A stretch of DNA of 17,094 nt from Neisseriaceae bacterium (GTDB lineage: Bacteria; Pseudomonadota; Gammaproteobacteria; Burkholderiales; UBA11063). Made by a program: the position numbers and the translations under genes. The stretch covers positions 1 through 17,094 of the forward strand of contig DAHXMX010000006.1 of the NCBI GenBank assembly GCA_027371515.1, in the 5' to 3' direction. Every line of letters begins with the position of its first letter. The first letter of the stretch is position 1. Under the pieces are notes generated by a model. That model saw only the letters and a program-made list of their open reading frames with translations, searched no databases and was not told the DNA's origin. This document shows positions 6,752 to 14,792 of the stretch, piece after piece.

Positions 6752-8581
6752 ATGTTAATTTTAAAGCGTTTATATTTTTTGGTGATTATTTTATTTATTA
6801 GTTTAGGAAGCGCAAATGCGATTGCTAATCATAACACTAATTTAAATCCTCAAAATCCCAATCCTGATTATTTGGAGTCAGCGTATCAAACTAAATTTTC
6901 AACACAATCTCCAGATTCTGTATTTAAGGTGTTTGCTAAGCGAATTAATGAATCGCAAGTAGAAATAAAGTTTAATATCAAACCTAATTATTATTTATAT
7001 GCAAAAAGCCTTACAATTCAATCTAATCCATCTAATGTATTAAAAATAGATACTGGCTCGTTTCCAGAAACGATAAAAATACCACAATTAAATAATCCAG
7101 AAAAATTAGATGATGTGTATATCGGTGATTTCAATATTATGGCGCATGTGGATACTAGTGTATCATATCCAAAACTTTTGTTGATTGTAACAATCCAAGG
7201 TTGCGATGGCAAAACAATCTGTTATCCACCAGAGGTTTTAAGTTTTGATATAACAAGTATAGGTAAGAATATGCAAATTGTGCATAATGAAGATATAACT
7301 GTTATGGGTACATTTAATGCACTACTTCATGGTGAATTAAGTCTTAATAAATTGATAAATAGTTTAAGTATGTTACATATTTTATTGATTTTCTTTTTGG
7401 CTGGTTTTGCAATTTCATTAACTCCATGTATGTATCCATTGTATCCAATTGCATTAGCTTCTATTTTAGGTCGGGGAAATAGGCCAAATATTCGTCGTGT
7501 ATTAGTATTGGTATTGAGTTATATTCATGGAATATCTTTAGTTTATATTTTAATCGGTTTTTTAGTTAGCACCGGAGGGGTGTTATTAACTACTGCTATG
7601 CAAACACCGTTATTTATAATATGTGGTAGCATTATTTGGCTTATTCTTGGTTTGATAATGCTTGATTTAGTTAAATTTAATTTACCAAATGGTTTTAATA
7701 ATTATTTGTATAGTAAGAATGTAGTTTTAACAGGAGGTAATATCCCAAGTGTTGTAATTATGGGGATTTTATCTGCCTTATTGCTTGGTCCATGTGTAAC
7801 GCCGCCTTTGATTGCTGCCTTATCAATTATTGTAATTGCACATAATGTTTTACTTGGAGTTGGTTTATTATATGCTATTAGTCTAGGTATGGGTATACCA
7901 ATATTAATGATAGCATTATTTGGAAATAAAATAATGCCTAAGTCTGGTAGTTGGATGAATATAGTTAAATATATTTTAGGTATTTTAATTATTGTGGTTT
8001 CGGTGTATTTAGTTCTACCTCTATTAGTTAGTTATAACATCTATCTTAGTTTGAGTATTTTGAGTTTAGGTATTGGTTTGTTAATGCTTAAATTAACTTG
8101 GAACCATCCCAAAGCTACATTTTATTTCCAAAAACGTTTAGCTATATTTATTATTATTCTTGCTTGTGTATTTCAGATAATTGCAATTCAAGATAAGTTT
8201 TGGCAAAAGCCAATTGATAATATAAATAGTGAATTTATTACAGCTACGAAAAGTTCTGAGCTTAATTATTTGATTAAAACGAGTAATAAACCAGTTATCA
8301 TTGATTTTTACGCTTCATGGTGTAGTATTTGCCGTGAGATGGCAAGCACTACATTTAAAGATCCTAAGGTAATAAATAAACTTTCTAATTATACTGTAAT
8401 TAAGTTTGATTTATCACAAAACACTAGTGAAGCGCAAATGGTTCTAAAACATTATGGATTGTATGGTATCCCAGCTTTGATTATTTTATGGCCTAATCAA
8501 AAACCTGAAAAATTAGTAGGTTATATAAGCAGTATGGAATTACTGAATACTTTAGATATAATTAAAATTCAGCATAATTAG
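6752..8581 (+). CDS. dsbD: Thiol:disulfide interchange protein DsbD
   Basis: DsbD carries electrons from cytoplasmic thioredoxin across the inner membrane to periplasmic DsbC/DsbG/CcmG-type partners. The 609 residues begin with a signal peptide (hydrophobic 8-19, cleavage near ANA at 21-23). The periplasmic alpha domain has YYLYAKSL and the CX5C pair Cys151/Cys157 before YPP. The membrane beta domain carries LTPCMYP with Cys226 and LLGPCVTPP with Cys348. The C-terminal thioredoxin-like gamma domain has YASWCSICRE with Cys524/Cys527. From memory of E. coli DsbD, the spacings between the two membrane cysteines (122) and from there to the last pair (176) match exactly, while the linker before the membrane domain is about 15 residues longer. 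All six redox cysteines are present. The gene starts 2 nt after gspF with no clear ribosome site, so it probably depends on coupled translation within the gsp transcript. Confidence 0.94.
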   Translation: MLILKRLYFLVIILFISLGSANAIANHNTNLNPQNPNPDYLESAYQTKFSTQSPDSVFKVFAKRINESQVEIKFNIKPNYYLYAKSLTIQSNPSNVLKIDTGSFPETIKIPQLNNPEKLDDVYIGDFNIMAHVDTSVSYPKLLLIVTIQGCDGKTICYPPEVLSFDITSIGKNMQIVHNEDITVMGTFNALLHGELSLNKLINSLSMLHILLIFFLAGFAISLTPCMYPLYPIALASILGRGNRPNIRRVLVLVLSYIHGISLVYILIGFLVSTGGVLLTTAMQTPLFIICGSIIWLILGLIMLDLVKFNLPNGFNNYLYSKNVVLTGGNIPSVVIMGILSALLLGPCVTPPLIAALSIIVIAHNVLLGVGLLYAISLGMGIPILMIALFGNKIMPKSGSWMNIVKYILGILIIVVSVYLVLPLLVSYNIYLSLSILSLGIGLLMLKLTWNHPKATFYFQKRLAIFIIILACVFQIIAIQDKFWQKPIDNINSEFITATKSSELNYLIKTSNKPVIIDFYASWCSICREMASTTFKDPKVINKLSNYTVIKFDLSQNTSEAQMVLKHYGLYGIPALIILWPNQKPEKLVGYISSMELLNTLDIIKIQHN

Positions 8582-8611
8582 GTTTTTATCGGTGTTTATT
8601 ATGTTTTCTTG

Positions 8612-8654
8612 TTTACCTAGTGGTATAATATAGTTATCATAGTAAATAGGTGAA
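8612..8654 (+). other. Possible leader stem covering the ribosome site of the GT-C gene
   Basis: TTTACCTA at 8612-8619 can pair with TAGGTGAA at 8647-8654, giving 8 base pairs including one G-U. The second arm contains the AGG of the Shine-Dalgarno. The loop is about 27 nt. A transcript reading through from dsbD would contain both arms, whereas one from the local promoter would lack the first arm. Folding has not been computed. Confidence 0.3.
8621..8629 (+). promoter_or_regulatory. Extended -10 promoter for the GT-C gene
   Basis: TGGTATAAT at 8621-8629 is a perfect TATAAT with the TGn extension. No good -35 lies at 16-18 nt. Transcription would start near 8636, with AGGTG at 8648-8652 as the ribosome site of the next gene. 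Confidence 0.5.
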
Positions 8655-10295
8655 ATGATGTTAACATATAATCCACAAATGCGACCTAAACGTAGAGATC
8701 GCCCTTGGTTGATTTTTTTGACAGCGCTTCTATGGGTGTTGGGTACTGCGTTTTTTCATTCTCCATGGGAACCAAATGAGCCGTTTGTTATGGCGGTAGT
8801 AAAAGGAATACTTGAAAACAATTCTTGGTTGATACCTTATGTTTCTGGTGTTCCGTATCTTAAAATTCAGCCTTTTTATTTCTGGATATATTCTGTCCCA
8901 CTCAAATTGTTTAATGTGACTAATATTGTTATGATTGAACATGGTATTAGAGTTATTAATACTTTATTAATCTTTGCCGTAGTTTCTTTAATGGGTAAGA
9001 TTGGTTCTCGTTTATTTGCATTTAAAAATGGGCGTACGGTTATTCTAATTTTAATTAGTTCAATTGGAATTATTAATAATACATATCAACTAACGCCTAA
9101 TATCTTGGTTTTGCTAGGATTTTGTTTGTATCTATATTCACTGCAGCAGTATAAAAATTTGCCTGGAATTTCCGGTGGGTTAATGTTTTTAGGCTTGTTG
9201 TTTATTTCTATTAGTTTTACTTGTGGATTTATTATTATTGCGTTATTAATTTTGTTGTTACTTCCATGTATTGATAATCATTTTCGTAATAGGCTTTATT
9301 TTATAACTTTGGTTATTGGTATTGTAATGTTTTTAATGGTGTTTTTTTTATATTGTTATCAGTTATATCGTGTTGAGCCAGATTTCTTTAATACTTGGAA
9401 AAATTTTTATGGTACCTTATTTCATCCTTATCAAGATATTAATTATTTATCGCGGATAGCAGAAATTTTGATATTGCTTAGTTGGTATGTTTTTCCTGGT
9501 TGGTTATTTGTTATTTGGTCTGTTTATAAACGTAGAATGTCAATTTTAAAAGATAAGATCATTAAAATTTCATTTATATTAATCGTTTTGCTTTTAGTTT
9601 TTTCGGTTTTTAGTGGTATAAATGTTGAAGAATCTATTTTCCCAATTGTTTTACCTGTGGTATTAATTGCATCTATAGAAGTTGATTCGATTAGAATTAG
9701 TTTTGTATCATTATTTAATTGGTTTGGAATATTTATTTTTGGTGTTATTGGTTTAGTGATTTGGTTTATATATTTTTGTTTAATGTTTGATCATCCAGTT
9801 CCAGTGGTTAATCCGTTACTTGATTTAGCACAAAGATATCACTTTCATTTAAGTTATTTAAATTTATTTTTTTCAGTTTTAATTACTCTTGTGTGGTTAT
9901 TTATGATTACGCGAAAACATCTTAAAGGGCGCGAATTAATAACTAATTGGGCTAGTAGCACTACTTTTATACTTCTTTTATTTTTAGCTTTATGTCTGCC
10001 ATGGTTTGATTCCGTGTTGAGTTTTAAAAATATTGTAGCTGATAGCTTGGTTTATTTAGATAAAAATAGTTGTGTTGGTACTAATGAGAAAAATAGTGTT
10101 CAAAGTGCACTGTGGTATTATTATGCGGATATTAATTTAATACCTGGTTTTACTAATAGTGATTATGGAATTTGCAATCAAGCAATTGTTGCAACTGATA
10201 ATATTAATCAAATTGATTTAACTAAATGGCATATTGTATGGTCAGCAAAAAGACCAGTTGATAAACGTGTATATTATGTTATTAAACCATTATAA
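8655..10295 (+). CDS. ArnT/PMT-like GT-C membrane glycosyltransferase
   Basis: A 546-residue polytopic protein with roughly 11-12 hydrophobic segments and a short periplasmic-looking C-terminus. The first loop after transmembrane helix 1 aligns by eye with the ArnT/PMT (GT39/GT83) family. EPNEPFVMAVVKGILENNSW, then a proline and LKIQPFYFW, match the family pattern DExRYAEIAREML-x-GDW followed by EKPPLGYW. Such enzymes transfer a sugar from a polyprenyl-phosphate donor to lipid A, protein or another envelope acceptor on the periplasmic side. The substrate here is unknown. The usual acidic Asp of the DE pair corresponds to Asn41, with Glu42 kept. The C-terminal part has two cysteines (SCVG, GICN) that could form a disulfide. 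Two ATGs stand together: 8655 is 4 nt and 8658 is 7 nt from AGG, so 8658 may be the true start. A promoter lies just upstream. Confidence 0.72.
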   Translation: MMLTYNPQMRPKRRDRPWLIFLTALLWVLGTAFFHSPWEPNEPFVMAVVKGILENNSWLIPYVSGVPYLKIQPFYFWIYSVPLKLFNVTNIVMIEHGIRVINTLLIFAVVSLMGKIGSRLFAFKNGRTVILILISSIGIINNTYQLTPNILVLLGFCLYLYSLQQYKNLPGISGGLMFLGLLFISISFTCGFIIIALLILLLLPCIDNHFRNRLYFITLVIGIVMFLMVFFLYCYQLYRVEPDFFNTWKNFYGTLFHPYQDINYLSRIAEILILLSWYVFPGWLFVIWSVYKRRMSILKDKIIKISFILIVLLLVFSVFSGINVEESIFPIVLPVVLIASIEVDSIRISFVSLFNWFGIFIFGVIGLVIWFIYFCLMFDHPVPVVNPLLDLAQRYHFHLSYLNLFFSVLITLVWLFMITRKHLKGRELITNWASSTTFILLLFLALCLPWFDSVLSFKNIVADSLVYLDKNSCVGTNEKNSVQSALWYYYADINLIPGFTNSDYGICNQAIVATDNINQIDLTKWHIVWSAKRPVDKRVYYVIKPL

Positions 10296-10311
10296 AAATG
10301 AGATATTTTTG

Positions 10312-10330
10312 AATTAATGGACAATTAATT
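10312..10330 (+). repeat. AT-rich inverted repeat upstream of the POT gene
   Basis: AATTAAT (10312-10318) and ATTAATT (10324-10330) are perfect inverted arms around a 5-nt spacer, GGACA. The right arm runs into the candidate -35 of the POT promoter. A pure A-T stem with no following T-run is a poor terminator, so an operator is the better guess. Confidence 0.35.
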
Positions 10331-10358
10331 GAATGATGTTAATTTGTGTTAATATAAT
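10329..10358 (+). promoter_or_regulatory. Promoter for the POT-xseB-ispA-dxs-rpiA-ppx-pabB run
   Basis: TTGAAT at 10329-10334 and a perfect TATAAT at 10353-10358 are 18 nt apart. Transcription would start near 10365, about 30 nt before the POT start codon. It is the best-formed promoter after fur, and no other clear one is seen downstream, so it may drive the whole right-hand gene run. Confidence 0.55.
10337..10353 (+). repeat. TGTTAAT direct repeat inside the promoter spacer
   Basis: TGTTAAT occurs at 10337-10343 and 10347-10353, a 10-bp period, lying between the -35 and -10 elements. Tandem TTAA-type half-sites about one turn apart resemble sites of OmpR-family response regulators, but no specific regulator can be assigned. 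Confidence 0.35.
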
Positions 10359-10394
10359 GTAGCAGTACAGTAAATATAACAAAAAGAGGTCATT

Positions 10395-11810
10395 ATGAAG
10401 CAAATTCACAAACAACCTTTAGGTTTTTCTACATTGTTTTTAACTGAAATGTGGGAGCGCTATGGATTTTATGTTGTACAAACAATATTGATTTTTATAC
10501 TTATTGAGAAGCTTGAGTTAAATGACAGTCAAGCGTATGGCATAGTAGGTTCATTTACTGCACTTGCATATATTAATTGTTTATTTGGCGGTATTATTGC
10601 TGATAGGTTTATTGGTTACAATCAAACTGTTATTATTGGTGGATTAAGTTTAATTATTGGTTATAGCTTTTTAGGTATTGCAAATGATTTGCAATTATCG
10701 CTGATTGGCTTGGCATTTGTGAGTGTGGGTACTGGATTTTTAAAGCCTAATGTATCAAGTATGGTTGGTTTATTATATAAAGATAGAGATGATAATAAAG
10801 ATATTGGTTATACATTATATTATGTTGGTATTTATATTGGTGCTTTATCTGGTAGTTGGTTTGGTGGTTATTTTAGAATTTGGTTTGGAAGTTTATGGTC
10901 TTTCATTAGTGCAGCAATTGGGGTTATATTATCTGTGATAATATTTGTGTATGGAACTAAAAAATATCAACTATATGATCATCGTCATAATCAAATTATG
11001 TTTGCCGAAAGATTTAAAGCGTTAATTTCTTTTTTTATTTTGATTTTAATCGCATTTATGATACTGAAATATGATTTTCTATCCACTTGGTATTTTATTT
11101 TAGTTTTTTTATTTTGTTTTAGTTTTATAGTTTATTATATTGTGATTTCTAATGGTGTTGATCGTTCTAAGTTAATAGCATTTTCGATTTTATTATTATT
11201 ATCGATTATTTATTGGGCTATATTTTTCCAGCAGTTTTTTTCTTTGAGTTTATGTATTGATAGAGTTACTAGGTTATCAGTGCCTGCAAGTATTATTTCA
11301 TCTATTGAATCATTTGGTGTTATTTGTTTTGGTCCATTAATAAATTTGATATGGTTCAAATTTAAAGAGAAGCAAAAACCTATCAAAATTGCAACAAAAT
11401 TTAGTTTAGGATTTTTATTTAATGCATTTTGTTTTATAATCTTGTGTTTAGGCTTGTGGTATGCCAAAATAACACATGAATATTTAAGTATTGTATTTAT
11501 TATTTTAGCTTATTTAATTATTTCTATTGGTGAGTTATGTTTATCACCAAGTTGTTTATCTATGGTTACAAGTTTGGTACCGGATAAGTTGACATCTGCG
11601 ATGATGGGGATTTCATTGTTATCTATAGGATTTGGTGGTAAGTTTGCTGGTTTATTAGCGATAAATTCGTCAATAAGTAAGCATATGAGTTTGGATTTAT
11701 TAGAATCTAATTATTTAAAGTTATTTTTTGATTGTTTCTTGATTAGTTTGGTGACATATATTGTGGCTTTGATATTAATTAAATTTGTAAATCGTTTAAT
11801 GAAAGTATAA
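10395..11810 (+). CDS. POT/PTR2-family transporter, atypical
   Basis: A 471-residue inner-membrane protein of about 12-14 hydrophobic segments in the proton-dependent oligopeptide transporter family of the major facilitator superfamily. The signature ExxER motif is present (E18, E21, R22 in FLTEMWERYGFY). GTGFLKPNVSSMVG with Lys117, and GELCLSP with Glu380 in the TM10 region, are also present. Three positions differ from characterised peptide symporters: Tyr147 where the family has Asn in YMGINLG, Phe278 where the TM7 FWxxFEQ motif has Glu, and Glu305 where TM8 has Asn before Pro. Uptake of di- or tripeptides with protons is therefore the family expectation but may not hold. The start has a strong ribosome site, GAGG, 5 nt upstream. 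xseB follows after 6 nt. Base composition is like its neighbours, so there is no sign of recent transfer. Confidence 0.85.
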   Translation: MKQIHKQPLGFSTLFLTEMWERYGFYVVQTILIFILIEKLELNDSQAYGIVGSFTALAYINCLFGGIIADRFIGYNQTVIIGGLSLIIGYSFLGIANDLQLSLIGLAFVSVGTGFLKPNVSSMVGLLYKDRDDNKDIGYTLYYVGIYIGALSGSWFGGYFRIWFGSLWSFISAAIGVILSVIIFVYGTKKYQLYDHRHNQIMFAERFKALISFFILILIAFMILKYDFLSTWYFILVFLFCFSFIVYYIVISNGVDRSKLIAFSILLLLSIIYWAIFFQQFFSLSLCIDRVTRLSVPASIISSIESFGVICFGPLINLIWFKFKEKQKPIKIATKFSLGFLFNAFCFIILCLGLWYAKITHEYLSIVFIILAYLIISIGELCLSPSCLSMVTSLVPDKLTSAMMGISLLSIGFGGKFAGLLAINSSISKHMSLDLLESNYLKLFFDCFLISLVTYIVALILIKFVNRLMKV

Positions 11811-11816
11811 AAATAA

Positions 11817-12032
11817 ATGGCAAAAATAAGTTTTGAAGATGCTTTAAGTCAATTGGAAGATATTGTTAATCAGATTGAAAATGATGAAGTATTACTGGAT
11901 GAAGCATTAGAAAAATATCAAAAAGGCGTCGCTTTGGTTAAATATTGTCAGGATAAGTTAAAACAAGTAGAAGAAAAGGTTAAGATTCTGGATAATAATG
12001 ACGATACTTTAAAAGAATTTAAAGCAGATTAA
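11817..12032 (+). CDS. xseB: Exodeoxyribonuclease VII small subunit XseB
   Basis: XseB is the small subunit of exonuclease VII, which degrades single-stranded DNA to short oligonucleotides. The 71 residues form the expected helical hairpin. ISFEDALSQLEDIVNQIE (4-21) is followed by a conserved LDEALEKYQKGVALVKYCQ turn and helix, then LKQVEEKV and a short acidic tail. The family is usually 70-85 residues, so the gene is complete. The catalytic partner gene xseA is not in the window, which is normal because the two are often apart. It starts 6 nt after the POT gene without a good ribosome site. Its stop codon directly abuts the ispA start, so translation is probably coupled. The xseB-ispA-dxs order is common in proteobacteria. 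Confidence 0.93.
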   Translation: MAKISFEDALSQLEDIVNQIENDEVLLDEALEKYQKGVALVKYCQDKLKQVEEKVKILDNNDDTLKEFKAD

Positions 12033-12914
12033 ATGAATTATAATACTAGTTTTCAACAATTTATTAATGATTTGGAACAGGCGTTGGAGTGTGAGTTAGG
12101 CTGCAATGTAATTGCTACTAACCTTATGGCGGCAATGCGTTATTCAAGTTTGGATGGTGGTAAAAGAATTCGTCCATTGTTAGTGTATGCAAGTTCTAGT
12201 ATTGGTGAAGCTAATTATACTGATGTATTAAAAGTGGCTGTGGCATTAGAGTTGATTCATTGTTATTCGTTGATTCATGATGATTTGCCTGCTATGGATA
12301 ATGATAGTTTACGTCGTAATCGACCGACTTGTCATATCAAATATGATGAAAGTACTGCCATTTTGGCTGGTGATGCTCTACAGAGTTTAGCTTTTGAGAT
12401 ATTAAGTAGGCCTAATAATTTTAAAAATAATGCTAACTTACTTGACGTTATTTATAATTTGGCACGTGCTACTGGTGTTCATGGTATGGCAGGGGGTCAA
12501 GATCTTGATTTACAAAATACCGGTCGAAAAATAAATCTTAATGAGCTTAAATTAATGCACAGTTTAAAAACTGGTGCCTTAATTAAGGCGGCTATTGTAT
12601 GTGGTTATTTATTATGCCAAGAGGTAGATAAGCATGTATTGGATAAACTAAATCTTTTTGCTGATAATTTAGGTTTACTGTTCCAAATTACAGATGATAT
12701 TTTAGATGCAACCCAAACAACAGCAATATTAGGTAAGACAGCTAATAAAGACATAACAAGTAATAAAGCAACTTATGTTAATTTATTAGGTTTAAGTGTG
12801 GCGCGTGAAATGGCTTTTGATTTATATCAACAAAATATTGAATTACTAGCAAATTTAGGTAAATATGATTATTTAGCGCAAATAAATGATAAGGTATATT
12901 TACGTAAAAATTAA
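12033..12914 (+). CDS. ispA: Farnesyl diphosphate synthase IspA
   Basis: IspA condenses isopentenyl diphosphate with dimethylallyl then geranyl diphosphate to give farnesyl diphosphate, the precursor of undecaprenyl carriers and quinone side chains. The 293 residues match the bacterial short-chain family. GGKRIRP lies at about 48-54, and the first Asp-rich motif DDLPAMD is at 83-89, with the two-residue insertion typical of bacterial FPP synthases, followed by RRNRPT. GGQDLDL comes near 158 and KTGALIKAA near 182. The second Asp-rich motif is DDILD at 221-225. All metal-binding aspartates are present. The ATG follows the xseB stop with no gap. dxs comes 25 nt downstream, so an early and a late step of isoprenoid supply are made from one transcript. 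A geranyl or geranylgeranyl synthase is possible but less likely from the motif pattern and context. Confidence 0.93.
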   Translation: MNYNTSFQQFINDLEQALECELGCNVIATNLMAAMRYSSLDGGKRIRPLLVYASSSIGEANYTDVLKVAVALELIHCYSLIHDDLPAMDNDSLRRNRPTCHIKYDESTAILAGDALQSLAFEILSRPNNFKNNANLLDVIYNLARATGVHGMAGGQDLDLQNTGRKINLNELKLMHSLKTGALIKAAIVCGYLLCQEVDKHVLDKLNLFADNLGLLFQITDDILDATQTTAILGKTANKDITSNKATYVNLLGLSVAREMAFDLYQQNIELLANLGKYDYLAQINDKVYLRKN

Positions 12915-12939
12915 TTGAGAAAGTTAGAAGAGTATGTAA

Positions 12940-14790
12940 ATGAATAAATATGGATTATTAGAGCAAATTAATGAGCCAAGTGAATTGCGTAAATTAAAGA
13001 AAGAGCAGTTATACACTTTATCTAATGAACTCAGAGAGTATATTTTATCTACGGTTAGCCAAACTGGTGGGCATTTAGCATCTAATCTAGGTTGTATTGA
13101 GTTAACGATTGCACTTCATTATGTATATAATACACCAAAAGATCAGCTAGTATGGGATGTTGGGCATCAATCTTATCCACATAAAATACTTACTAAACGT
13201 CGTGATCAAATGGCAACTCTTCGTCAATATAAAGGTTTAGCTGGATTCCCAAAGCGTGATGAAAGTGAGTATGATACTTTTGGTGTAGGGCATTCTTCAA
13301 CTTCCATATCAGCAGCTCTTGGAATGGCAATAGCTAACAAAATTAAAGGTAATGATAATAAAACAGTTGCTATTATTGGTGATGGGGCAATGACTGCTGG
13401 TCTTGCTTTTGAAGGATTAAATAATGCAGGTTGGTTAGATTCTAATATATTGGTAATACTTAACGATAATGAAATGTCTATTTCAGAAAATGTAGGGGCA
13501 ATAAGTAGATATTTTTCAAAAATACTTGCTGGTAGATTTTATAACACATTTAAAGATACTGCAAATAAAGCTTTAAGCTTAATCCCTGCAGTACAAAATT
13601 TAGCGCATAAAGTGGAAGAGCATGTTAAAGGTATGATTATTCCAAGTACTTTTTTTGAAGAACTTGGGTTTAATTATATTGGACCAATTGATGGTCATGA
13701 TATTGATGAATTAATAAATACCTTATCACGCATTAAGAAATTATCAGGACCACAATTTTTGCATGTAGTTACGAAAAAAGGTCAAGGTTATAAGCTTGCC
13801 GAAAATAATCCAATTAGCTATCATGGAGTTACCAAATTTAATCCAAGCGAGGGGATGTCTGGGGGTAAATCTAATGTATTAACTTATACACAGGTTTTTG
13901 GGAAATGGCTATGTGATATAGCTAAAACTGAAGATAATTTTGTGGCAATTACTCCGGCAATGCGAGAAGGTTCTGGTATGGTTGAATTTGCCAATCATTA
14001 TCCAGAGAAGTTTTTTGATGTAGGTATTGCTGAACAACATGCAATAACTTTTGCTGCAGGTTTGGCGACACAAAGAATTATGCCAATAGTTGCAATTTAT
14101 TCCACATTTTTACAACGTGGTTACGATCAATTAATTCATGATGTTGCCATTCAAGAATTACCAGTGTTATTTGCTATTGATAGGGCTGGTATAGTTGGGG
14201 CAGATGGACCTACTCATATTGGTGCATTTGATTTATCTTATTTGCGCTGTATTCCCAACATGGTTATAATGACTCCAAGTAATGAAAATGAATGTTATCA
14301 AATGTTATGGACTGGTTTTAAATCAAATAAGATATGTGCAGTTCGTTATCCAAGAGGAAATGGTAATGGGACCCCAATTGTTGAAGAGATGAACATTTTA
14401 CCAATTGGTCGTGGTATGGTGGTAAGAGCAGGTAATAAGATTGCGATTTTAGCTTTTGGTACTTTATTAGATGAAGCTTTATTAGCTGGAGCTGAGATTG
14501 ATGCAACTGTATGTAATATGCGTTTTGTTAAACCGCTTGATGAAGAATTGGTGTTTCAAATTGCGAGTACACATGAATATATTGTAACTATTGAGGAAAA
14601 TGTAGTTATGGGTGGTGCCGGAAGTTGTGTGTTAGAATATTTACAACGTGTAAATATTAAAAAATCAGTTTTATGTCTTGGTATTCCCGATACTTTTGTA
14701 ACTCATGGTGATCAAAAAACCTTATTAAGTTTATGTGGCCTTGATAAGATTGGTATTTTAAAAAGTATTCAACAACAATGGAGCATTTAA
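12940..14790 (+). CDS. dxs: 1-deoxy-D-xylulose-5-phosphate synthase Dxs
   Basis: Dxs is the thiamine-diphosphate enzyme that joins pyruvate and glyceraldehyde 3-phosphate to make DXP, the first step of the MEP isoprenoid pathway and a precursor for thiamine and pyridoxal. The 616 residues are full length. The first domain has GGHLASNLG with His45, VWDVGHQSYPHK with His76, and the cofactor and magnesium motif GDGAMTAG at 147-154 with the later NDNEMSIS. The pyrimidine domain has the catalytic Glu365 in GIAEQH. DRAGIVGADGPTH ends with His426, and HIGAFDLSYLRCIPNM follows. The C-terminal transketolase domain is complete. AGAAGAG at 12926-12932 is a good ribosome site 7 nt before the ATG. The next gene, rpiA, starts 2 nt after the stop. 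All key residues look intact. Confidence 0.97.
   Translation: MNKYGLLEQINEPSELRKLKKEQLYTLSNELREYILSTVSQTGGHLASNLGCIELTIALHYVYNTPKDQLVWDVGHQSYPHKILTKRRDQMATLRQYKGLAGFPKRDESEYDTFGVGHSSTSISAALGMAIANKIKGNDNKTVAIIGDGAMTAGLAFEGLNNAGWLDSNILVILNDNEMSISENVGAISRYFSKILAGRFYNTFKDTANKALSLIPAVQNLAHKVEEHVKGMIIPSTFFEELGFNYIGPIDGHDIDELINTLSRIKKLSGPQFLHVVTKKGQGYKLAENNPISYHGVTKFNPSEGMSGGKSNVLTYTQVFGKWLCDIAKTEDNFVAITPAMREGSGMVEFANHYPEKFFDVGIAEQHAITFAAGLATQRIMPIVAIYSTFLQRGYDQLIHDVAIQELPVLFAIDRAGIVGADGPTHIGAFDLSYLRCIPNMVIMTPSNENECYQMLWTGFKSNKICAVRYPRGNGNGTPIVEEMNILPIGRGMVVRAGNKIAILAFGTLLDEALLAGAEIDATVCNMRFVKPLDEELVFQIASTHEYIVTIEENVVMGGAGSCVLEYLQRVNIKKSVLCLGIPDTFVTHGDQKTLLSLCGLDKIGILKSIQQQWSI
14780..14783 (+). promoter_or_regulatory. 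Ribosome binding site deciding the rpiA start
   Basis: GGAG inside the end of dxs lies 9 nt before the ATG at 14793. The in-frame ATG at 14778 overlaps dxs and has no such site. Confidence 0.5.
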
Positions 14791-14792
14791 TT

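Noticed and set aside
10296..10330. Intrinsic terminator after the GT-C gene
   Set aside because: The 7-bp stem is all A-T and no T-run follows it, so it would be a very weak terminator.
11210..11467. Minus-strand open frame inside the POT gene
   Set aside because: There is no ribosome site or domain, and it fully overlaps a well-supported transporter gene.
14778..14792. Earlier ATG for rpiA overlapping dxs
   Set aside because: No Shine-Dalgarno precedes it. The ATG at 14793 has GGAG upstream and gives the family's usual N-terminus.
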